Shown: positions 1 through 4,749 of the stretch, in pieces
Layout of the letters: the number at the start of each line of letters is the position of its first letter
How positions within the stretch are numbered: the stretch's first letter is position 1
Assembly: GCA_030602675.1 (NCBI GenBank)
Contig: JAUVZH010000169.1
Location: forward strand, 1-6,209
Direction: 5' to 3'
Source of the DNA: Candidatus Heimdallarchaeota archaeon
GTDB taxonomy: Archaea > Asgardarchaeota > Heimdallarchaeia > JABLTI01
DNA: 6,209 nt
The notes under the pieces: generated by a model
Told to the model about the DNA's origin: nothing
Seen by the model: only the letters and a program-made list of their open reading frames with translations
Databases searched by the model: none
Translations under genes and position numbers: made by a program

Positions 1-397
1 ATCTCTCTAATAGTTCTAAAGCTCGTTTTTCTGCTGTTGCAGCACCAAGTTCTGAAAGAGCAGCTTGAACTTCAATAAATTCTTTCACTGATAAATGTGC
101 AGGAAGAAAAGGTGTTTGAAACAAATACCCTATTTGTGTTCTTATTTCCGAACTAAGTTCTGGCGGTGAATTGGCTTTTAATTCTTTATTGAAAATCTTT
201 CTTTTCCCTTCCTTTGGATGGAGAATGGCTCCTATGATCTGAAGTAGAGTTGTTTTACCAGAACCTGACGGTCCTGTTATAATATGAAATTCCCCTTGAT
301 TCACAGTTAAGTTGATATCCTTTAAGATGGCTCTTTCCTTCTTTGTATTCTTATCCAAGAAGGAATATTGGATTTTTTCTAACTGTACTACTGACAT
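1..397 (-). CDS. ABC transporter ATP-binding protein, second ATPase of the operon (partial, 3' end outside window)
   Basis: This is the N-terminal part (132 complete codons) of a cytoplasmic ATPase that would power the FtsX-type permease encoded two genes upstream. It begins MSVVQLEKIQYSF. Visible motifs are an A-loop aromatic (Y11), Walker A GPSGSGKTT (residues 42-50) and a canonical Q-loop in IGYLFQTPFLP (Q94). The signature, Walker B and H-loop would lie beyond position 1. The pattern is that of the MacB/LolD/FtsE branch of ABC ATPases. The ATG at 397-395 is preceded by AAAGGAG (413-407, 9 nt spacing), so the start is well supported. The first 10 bases overlap the end of the preceding ATPase gene (AAATGTCAGTAG holds both its stop and this start), which suggests translational coupling. 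The substrate is unknown. The ABC ATPase call is very secure; the pairing with the other ATPase is inferred from operon position. Confidence 0.95.
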   Translation of the reverse strand, partial: MSVVQLEKIQYSFLDKNTKKERAILKDINLTVNQGEFHIITGPSGSGKTTLLQIIGAILHPKEGKRKIFNKELKANSPPELSSEIRTQIGYLFQTPFLPAHLSVKEFIEVQAALSELGAATAEKRALELLER

Positions 398-1089
398 TTT
401 ATTATTCTCCTTTCATCAATTTTAAATGTGGGATTCTTACCTATTACCTCAATATCATGTGTTGCGATTATTATCATAGTGTTATAAAGCTCATTCATTT
501 TGTTGAGTGTTTTCATAATCCTTTCCTTATTTTCCTTATCTAATTGTGACGTAGGTTCATCACATAAAAGCAGTGATGGTTCATAAATCAAACTACAAGC
601 TAAGCTTAACCTTCGTAATTCCCCACCAGAAAGATAGATAGTTTTTTTCTCGAGAAGGTTAAAAATATCAAAGTTTGTAGCGGTTTCAATAATTCTCTTC
701 TCTCTCTCTTCTCTTAGTAGTGAAGTATACAAGGTCAAGGTATAATCCATGTTTTGTTTAGCAGTTAAAATCATTGAAAGATACTTTGCTGGGAATTGAT
801 CCATAACCCCTAAAGTTCGCAAATATTCGATTTTCTCTTTTCCTTTCAACCTGTGAATAGCTATCTCATCTAAAAAAATTTCACCAGCATTAATTGGCTC
901 AAGAGATGAAATTATCCGAAATAATGTTGTTTTTCCAGAACCTGAGATGCCAACCAAAAAATTAGGTTTCTTAGCAGTCATTTCAAAGTTTGCTCCAGCG
1001 AAAAGGGGAATATAGGTTTCTTCCTTAGATGGATGAGGAAATATTTTCGTTAATTCAACAGCTTTCAATTTTTTTTCTGATTTTGCCAT
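388..1089 (-). CDS. ABC transporter ATP-binding protein, first ATPase of the operon
   Basis: This is a complete ABC ATPase of 233 residues counted from ATG 1089, close to the usual 220-240 of the LolD/MacB/FtsE group. Motifs in order are Walker A GISGSGKTT (47-55), a Q-loop with Q98 inside LGVMDQFPAKYLS, signature LSGGELRR (153-160), Walker B LLLCDEP with catalytic E178 (173-179), D-loop SQLD (181-184) and H-loop ATHD with H211. All catalytic positions are present. Two things are unusual: the Q-loop lacks the common FQ context, and the signature reads LSGGE rather than LSGGQ. A GTG in frame at 1098 would add three residues (MKQ). However, the ATG at 1089 has a near-ideal ribosome site (AGAGGTGA, 5 nt away) that includes that GTG, so I prefer the ATG. 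The gene starts 13 bp after the permease stop and overlaps the next ATPase by 10 bp, so it belongs to the same operon. It probably forms a heterodimer with that ATPase under the permease. Confidence 0.95.
   Translation of the reverse strand: MAKSEKKLKAVELTKIFPHPSKEETYIPLFAGANFEMTAKKPNFLVGISGSGKTTLFRIISSLEPINAGEIFLDEIAIHRLKGKEKIEYLRTLGVMDQFPAKYLSMILTAKQNMDYTLTLYTSLLREEREKRIIETATNFDIFNLLEKKTIYLSGGELRRLSLACSLIYEPSLLLCDEPTSQLDKENKERIMKTLNKMNELYNTMIIIATHDIEVIGKNPTFKIDERRIIKCQ
407..413 (-). promoter_or_regulatory. Ribosome binding site of the second ATPase gene
   Basis: AAAGGAG on the minus strand lies 9 nt before ATG 397, inside the last codons of the first ATPase gene. It supports independent or coupled initiation of the overlapping downstream gene. 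Confidence 0.65.
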
Positions 1090-1094
1090 TTGTT

Positions 1095-1102
1095 TCACCT
1101 CT
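1095..1102 (-). promoter_or_regulatory. Ribosome binding site deciding the first ATPase start
   Basis: On the minus strand AGAGGTGA is followed by AACAA and then ATG at 1089. This is a strong Shine-Dalgarno match at 5-nt spacing. The alternative GTG start (1098-1096) lies inside this site, where the same purines would be too close to serve it, so the ATG is favoured. Confidence 0.75.
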
Positions 1103-3826
1103 TTATTCTGGATGACGATACATTAAACTCAGGTTAATTCGTCGTAGATTGAAGTATTCGACAATTGCTTGTATTAGTAGTAATCCCGGATAGAACAGCA
1201 GTAAGAATAACAAATTAATTATAGTATATTTTGAAATAATAATCGATTTGATTCCATATGCAATACCAGTTCCTAATAGTAACCCATAAGACAACGCATA
1301 TAACAAACCAAAGATGAAGAGAAATGCTCCATATAACAAGAATCCTTCCAATATTTTAAACCGAAGCAATGGTTCCCTGAAATCCTTTGCTAAAGCAATG
1401 ATACCAAGATTCCTTGCTTCCAAACTGAAGTTCACATTATCAAAGTTGGTGTAAGCAAACAAGGCACACCAAAGAAGGATAAGGATTTGAAAGACAACAA
1501 CAATTGGTTCAAGAAAGATTTTTCTTAATCCTACAAAAACATCCAAGTCAAGATAACTCATCTCATCTAAACTATTTATAGAAGAGAGCATTGGAATTAA
1601 TTCTTCAGCAGTAGATTTGATCTGCTTTTCAGTTGTGTGTACTTTGTATCTTACATTATAATCGATATCTTTAGCATCTAAAATTGATTGAAGTAGCTCA
1701 TAATCCATTATTAGCATAAGTTCTCTACTACTACGTTCGCCATATTGGTCAGTGATTGATGGCCATGCATCAATAACACCTTTTATTGTAAGAGGAATTG
1801 ACTCATTCATGAATTTTAGTGTATCTTCTAATCCAAAACCAATTCTTTGGATTTTCTGAGAAATAAAGATATTATTTCCATTTAAGCTATTTAGTTGCCC
1901 TTCTGCCAACCAATTTTTCATGTTCCATGATTCGTAAAAATTAAAGTAATCAGTACTATTAATACCTATTATGTAATAGATACGTTCACCTTCATACGAA
2001 GAATTGACTTCGGTTATTACATTTTCTATTAAAGAATAACTATAATGCTCACTACCATTAAAGTACTGGTTAAAGAAGATCAATTTTGTGTAATCAACTA
2101 TCTCTGAAATGGTTTCCAAATTCCCATCAATTATTGTCGTGTTTGTTGCTGGTGCCCAAAATTCTATTTCCCCACCACTCCACCACATGAATTCTGTCCG
2201 TTTAGCATCCGCAGTAAAATTGACAAAAAGGAATGCAGCACTAATTATTGTAAGCATAAATGTGTATAGTAAGAGTTTAGAGGATAACATCTTTTTCCAA
2301 AGCTTTAGTAAGATGAACATTGAGGAAACTGGTTTATCTGCTCTTTTCTTCTGATGATGATAAATCTTCTTTCCAGTGTTCAGTATCAATCTTACAAATA
2401 ATATAGTTAAATAACAGATAATTATTGAAATTAATAGGAAAGCTGCAAAAGCTAAGAGAGAGATAAGATTTCTATTAAGCAACCAGAGGATTAATACAAT
2501 TAAAAGCGGAAGAATTAATTTTACATACATAGGAATTTTGGCAAAAGGTTTATACTGTTGGTTTTTAGACCGACTTCGAATTATTCTACGAAGATAGAAT
2601 TCGAAATCCAAGTAAGTCGCAAACAGTGTTAAAAGTAATATTACCGGTATCAAGATAAACTCAAGAATTATTGATTTATTTAATGCTAACGTAATCTTGA
2701 ATGCTGATTGAAATTTGATAAAAGGATAGATGATTACTAAAGCAAAACTTACGCTTGTTATGATTATTAACAAACTTTCCGTGAATAGATTCACAATTCG
2801 TTTGAACCATTTCTGTCCTGCAAAAATTATTCGAAGCTCTTGATCCCTATTGATTTTCTGAATTTTAGCAACAGTGCTGATTCCAAGTATAAACGCTATT
2901 CCCCATATTAGCAATTGCAATCCTCGAATGAATGAGAACACGATGTTTACAAACATAGCATTTTCAACAAAATAATCAAATTGAAAGGAAATATAGTTGG
3001 ATGGGTTTTGTTGTTGAATGTTTGCTATTAACTCCTGTTGAAAATCCTCAATTAGCTTTGGTGAATCAATTGACCAATAGATAATATCTCGTTGATATTC
3101 CTTGAAACTAATATACCCCATTAATTCATAATATGGTTCGTCTGAATCCTTAACAATATCATCAAAGAGTGTGATTAATTCATCAATTTGGATAAAGAAG
3201 AAGCGTTGTTGATTTGATTCAATTTTTGTTAGGTAATAATTTACAAATGGAAAAATCGAATCAAAGGACTCATAGTTAATCTTCTTATTAACGGTTAATG
3301 TTGTATTTTGCTCTCTGAATTTAATAGAATATGTTCCTAATGTATCATTTTGATATTGTGATAAAATAATTGCTCCAGTGGATGTATTATTGTTTGTGCT
3401 ATGATTTTTTAACAAGTCATATAAATCATTGGAAATTCCTACTATGAATCCCCCCGTAGTAGTTTCATTTGTAATAGTTTCATTTGTTATTACCACAAAT
3501 TCCTTTATAAACAAATTATAGCTTTCAGGCAGAAAAACGCCAAACGTCTTAGTTGATGATTTTTCTAACATTTGGTCAAAGTTTTCGATAAATGCAGGTG
3601 TATTTGTTTGACCAGAAACTTCAAAATCAAAATATGGAGGTGCTTGTTCTTCTATGTAAATTGCTCCTGATGTTAGATTACTTAAATACTTGCCAAGAAT
3701 GTGTGGGTTAGCTAATTGTGGGAGTAACGCAACAACAAATGAAGCTAATGTTATAAGACTAAGAATTAACACACTTTTAAGTAAGAGTTTTCTTCTTCCT
3801 AATAATCTATAGAATAACCCTCTCAT
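1103..3826 (-). CDS. FtsX-type ABC transporter permease, 10 predicted membrane helices, two large extracytoplasmic domains
   Basis: This is a 907-residue membrane protein, the permease partner of the two ATPases downstream. Reading hydrophobicity by eye gives TM1 (about 13-37), outside domain 1 (38-292), TM2-TM4 (about 294-320, 344-370, 386-408), a basic cytoplasmic loop, a linker pair TM5-TM6 (about 433-449, 453-482), TM7 (about 515-537), outside domain 2 (538-768) and TM8-TM10 (about 770-792, 825-852, 865-890). This is a duplicated FtsX unit (1+3 helices each) joined by two helices, the layout of YbbP-like permeases. After TM2 and TM8 there are coupling-helix sequences of the FtsX kind: NRDQELRIIFAGQKWFKRIV (326-345) and ARNLGIIALAKDFREPLLRF (804-823). 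The outside domains are rich in Asn, Thr and Tyr and carry many N-X-S/T sequons. The ATG at 3826 has a moderate AAAGGAAG site 11 nt upstream. Known relatives extract or move lipids, lipoproteins or peptides, or transmit force; the substrate here is unknown. The family call is firm, while exact helix borders are estimates. Confidence 0.93.
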   Translation of the reverse strand: MRGLFYRLLGRRKLLLKSVLILSLITLASFVVALLPQLANPHILGKYLSNLTSGAIYIEEQAPPYFDFEVSGQTNTPAFIENFDQMLEKSSTKTFGVFLPESYNLFIKEFVVITNETITNETTTGGFIVGISNDLYDLLKNHSTNNNTSTGAIILSQYQNDTLGTYSIKFREQNTTLTVNKKINYESFDSIFPFVNYYLTKIESNQQRFFFIQIDELITLFDDIVKDSDEPYYELMGYISFKEYQRDIIYWSIDSPKLIEDFQQELIANIQQQNPSNYISFQFDYFVENAMFVNIVFSFIRGLQLLIWGIAFILGISTVAKIQKINRDQELRIIFAGQKWFKRIVNLFTESLLIIITSVSFALVIIYPFIKFQSAFKITLALNKSIILEFILIPVILLLTLFATYLDFEFYLRRIIRSRSKNQQYKPFAKIPMYVKLILPLLIVLILWLLNRNLISLLAFAAFLLISIIICYLTILFVRLILNTGKKIYHHQKKRADKPVSSMFILLKLWKKMLSSKLLLYTFMLTIISAAFLFVNFTADAKRTEFMWWSGGEIEFWAPATNTTIIDGNLETISEIVDYTKLIFFNQYFNGSEHYSYSLIENVITEVNSSYEGERIYYIIGINSTDYFNFYESWNMKNWLAEGQLNSLNGNNIFISQKIQRIGFGLEDTLKFMNESIPLTIKGVIDAWPSITDQYGERSSRELMLIMDYELLQSILDAKDIDYNVRYKVHTTEKQIKSTAEELIPMLSSINSLDEMSYLDLDVFVGLRKIFLEPIVVVFQILILLWCALFAYTNFDNVNFSLEARNLGIIALAKDFREPLLRFKILEGFLLYGAFLFIFGLLYALSYGLLLGTGIAYGIKSIIISKYTIINLLFLLLFYPGLLLIQAIVEYFNLRRINLSLMYRHPE

Positions 3827-3853
3827 AAGACCAACTACTTCCTTTAATTATTC

Positions 3854-3864
3854 ATAGTGACTAT
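3854..3864. repeat. Short palindrome in the expected leader of the permease gene
   Basis: ATAGT-G-ACTAT is a perfect 5-bp inverted repeat around one base, 28 bp before the permease start codon. It could be a small operator, but in AT-rich DNA it may be chance. Confidence 0.25.
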
Positions 3865-3896
3865 TATTTTTAATGTTTTATCTTTTTTTTATCTAC

Positions 3897-3904
3897 TTTA
3901 AAAA
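3897..3904 (-). promoter_or_regulatory. Possible TATA box of the ABC operon
   Basis: TTTTTAAA on the minus strand lies just after the T-tract that closes the preceding gene and about 70 bp before the permease ATG. An archaeal start point roughly 25 bp downstream would give a leader near 50 nt. The whole stretch is very AT-rich, and a second candidate (TTAAAAATA, about 3866-3874) is possible, so this is weak. Confidence 0.3.
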
Positions 3905-3917
3905 TTACTTTTCTATT

Positions 3918-3957
3918 AAAAAAAGGAAAATAGAGAGTATTGAACTACCCTATTTCC
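3918..3957 (-). terminator. Hairpin plus T-tract downstream of the secreted protein gene
   Basis: On the minus strand, GGAAATAG (3957-3950) can pair with CTATTTTCC (3933-3925), leaving one unpaired T and a 16-nt loop. TTTTTTT (3924-3918) follows directly. The element begins 16 nt after the stop of the 177-residue gene and precedes the candidate operon promoter. In archaea the T-tract alone can be the signal. The position and T-run make a terminator likely; the weak AT-rich stem may be incidental. Confidence 0.55.
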
Positions 3958-3977
3958 TATTATTTGTATTTCCTATT
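3951..3977. repeat. 11-bp direct repeat at the end of the secreted protein gene
   Basis: TATTTCCTATT occurs at 3951-3961 and again at 3967-3977, a 16-bp period. The second copy covers the stop codon of the 177-residue gene. Each copy is nearly complementary to GGAAAATAG at 3925-3933, so either could form the terminator stem. Confidence 0.6.
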
Positions 3978-4506
3978 CTAAGACAATTTTCATGTAAACT
4001 TGAAGTCCACCATTATATTTTGGATAGTACATTTGAGCTGTCAAGAAATATGTGCCATAAACTTCATTATCGCCAAATGATAATACACACTCTTGCCAGC
4101 TGAGAACATTTTTCTTCACTCTAAAGCGGATTGTATATTCATTACCACCTGAGCTTATTGATTTGCAATAACTGTCATCGAACGTTTCATAAGCGTAATC
4201 GTGTCCTGTTTGACCACCACTAAAAGTTTCACAGCTTTCGAAATGATCACTTGTAGAACTATATTGATTATCGTTATTAATGAAAATAGTACCTAACATT
4301 CCAAAATGTCTCTCATAATTTATGTCAAGTAGTAATTCATAGCTACCAGATTGGAAAGCATCGTAGATGTAAATATAGTAGACGTAAATATGAACTCTAT
4401 CAAGAGATATTGAACTGGATTTAGCTGGAAGTGCAGCTAATCCAACGCCAGCCAAGATAGTTAGCACTAAGCTTACATAAAAAAATCTTTTAATTGCCCT
4501 ATGCAT
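3973..4506 (-). CDS. Small secreted Tyr-rich protein, function unknown
   Basis: This is a 177-residue protein that I do not recognise. Residues 1-28 form a classic Sec signal peptide: basic start (MHRAIKR), hydrophobic core (FFYVSLVLTILAGVGLAAL) and small residues before a likely cut after ALPA (28). The mature part of about 149 residues has no further membrane helix and looks beta-rich, with alternating patterns such as HIYVYYIYIYDA (39-50), YTIRFRVKK and YFLTAQMYY. It holds 18 tyrosines and three cysteines (92, 114, 140), so at most one disulfide pair plus a free Cys. The ATG at 4506 has a good site (AGGAAAGG, 4519-4512, 5 nt spacing) and a TATA box about 65 bp upstream. It is set apart from the propeller gene by 243 bp and from the operon by a terminator, so it is probably its own transcription unit. 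The compact beta-rich form could suit a binding domain facing the cell surface, but no function is supported by sequence. Confidence 0.85.
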   Translation of the reverse strand: MHRAIKRFFYVSLVLTILAGVGLAALPAKSSSISLDRVHIYVYYIYIYDAFQSGSYELLLDINYERHFGMLGTIFINNDNQYSSTSDHFESCETFSGGQTGHDYAYETFDDSYCKSISSGGNEYTIRFRVKKNVLSWQECVLSFGDNEVYGTYFLTAQMYYPKYNGGLQVYMKIVLE

Positions 4507-4527
4507 TTTTTCCTTTCCTAAAAGTTT

Positions 4528-4552
4528 TTAGCAATCCTTCGTAGGATGCTAA
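4528..4552 (-). promoter_or_regulatory. Inverted repeat (hairpin) at the expected 5' end of the secreted protein mRNA
   Basis: On the minus strand TTAGCATCC, a 6-nt loop TACGAA, then GGATTGCTAA pair over nine base pairs with a single bulged T. The repeat starts about 19 bp after the TATA box and ends 21 bp before the start codon, so it spans the predicted start point and leader. It could be a repressor site overlapping initiation or an mRNA leader hairpin that affects stability. It is visible in the sequence; the role is inferred. Confidence 0.55.
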
Positions 4553-4570
4553 TAACATATATGCTTTATT

Positions 4571-4578
4571 TTTATAAA
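4571..4578 (-). promoter_or_regulatory. TATA box of the secreted protein gene
   Basis: TTTATAAA matches the archaeal TATA consensus and lies 65 bp before ATG 4506. A start about 25 bp downstream falls near 4548, giving a leader of about 40 nt. The octamer is a palindrome, so direction rests on the flanks: the bases before it on the minus strand (AAAAAGTC) contain a purine run, as in a BRE, while those before it on the plus strand are T-rich. This favours the minus strand. Confidence 0.6.
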
Positions 4579-4586
4579 GACTTTTT

Positions 4587-4645
4587 GAGATTCCGTCGGA
4601 TAAAACTTCGACAAAAAATTATTTTCTATTTTTTGTCGCAATCTC
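4587..4645. repeat. Nested palindromic element upstream of the secreted protein promoter
   Basis: CGACAAAAAAT (4609-4619) and ATTTTTTGTCG (4628-4638) form a perfect 11-bp inverted repeat around an 8-bp spacer. Outside it, GAGATT (4587-4592) pairs with AATCTC (4640-4645). The two stems are separated by 16 nt (4593-4608) on one side and one nt on the other. The 16-nt bulge contains GTCG (4595-4598), which could pair with CGAC (4609-4612) instead. The element lies just upstream of the TATA box, where an activator or repressor could bind. It could also be a small structured RNA or a remnant of a tiny mobile element. Confidence 0.6.
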
Positions 4646-4665
4646 TTAGCTCCAATCAAAATAAT

Positions 4666-4685
4666 GAGGATTTTCCTCTTTTTTT
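4666..4685 (+). terminator. Terminator-like hairpin with T-tract, plus-strand orientation
   Basis: On the plus strand GAGGA-TTT-TCCTC is a perfect 5-bp stem directly followed by seven T. No plus-strand gene precedes it, so it may end an antisense or small RNA, or be chance. Read on the minus strand it follows the propeller stop by about 65 nt, but there it has only ATTATTTTG after the stem. Confidence 0.4.
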
Positions 4686-4749
4686 AATGATTTAAATTTC
4701 GATTCAGATTATTAGAAAATGTATCAGTAATTTCCTTTGAAAATACAAT

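Larger units (their letters stand above)
4507..4749. other. Gene-free intergenic region rich in inverted repeats
   Basis: No credible coding sequence is seen on either strand here. The region separates the propeller gene from the small secreted protein gene. It holds the listed plus-strand hairpin, the 59-bp nested palindrome, the TATA box and the leader inverted repeat. The segment 4686-4749 is AT-rich and shows nothing further; no strong minus-strand T-tract follows the propeller stop. Confidence 0.6.

Noticed and set aside
343..543. Plus-strand open frame of 66 codons
   Set aside because: It lies opposite the two overlapping ATPase genes, whose motifs are unmistakable; no ribosome site or family features.
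388..1089. First ATPase as an inactive, degenerate subunit because of LSGGE and the odd Q-loop
   Set aside because: Walker A Lys, Q98, catalytic E178 and H211 are all present, and LSGGE is found in working ABC proteins, so inactivity is not supported.
2109..2354. Plus-strand open frame of 81 codons
   Set aside because: It is fully inside the permease gene on the other strand and has no independent support.
3863..3890. T-rich run on the plus strand as a terminator
   Set aside because: No plus-strand gene precedes it and it has no stem; it is the A-rich leader of the permease gene seen from the other strand.
3873..4103. Plus-strand open frame of 76 codons
   Set aside because: It runs through the terminator region and the end of the secreted protein gene; the hydrophobic start comes from AT-rich sequence.
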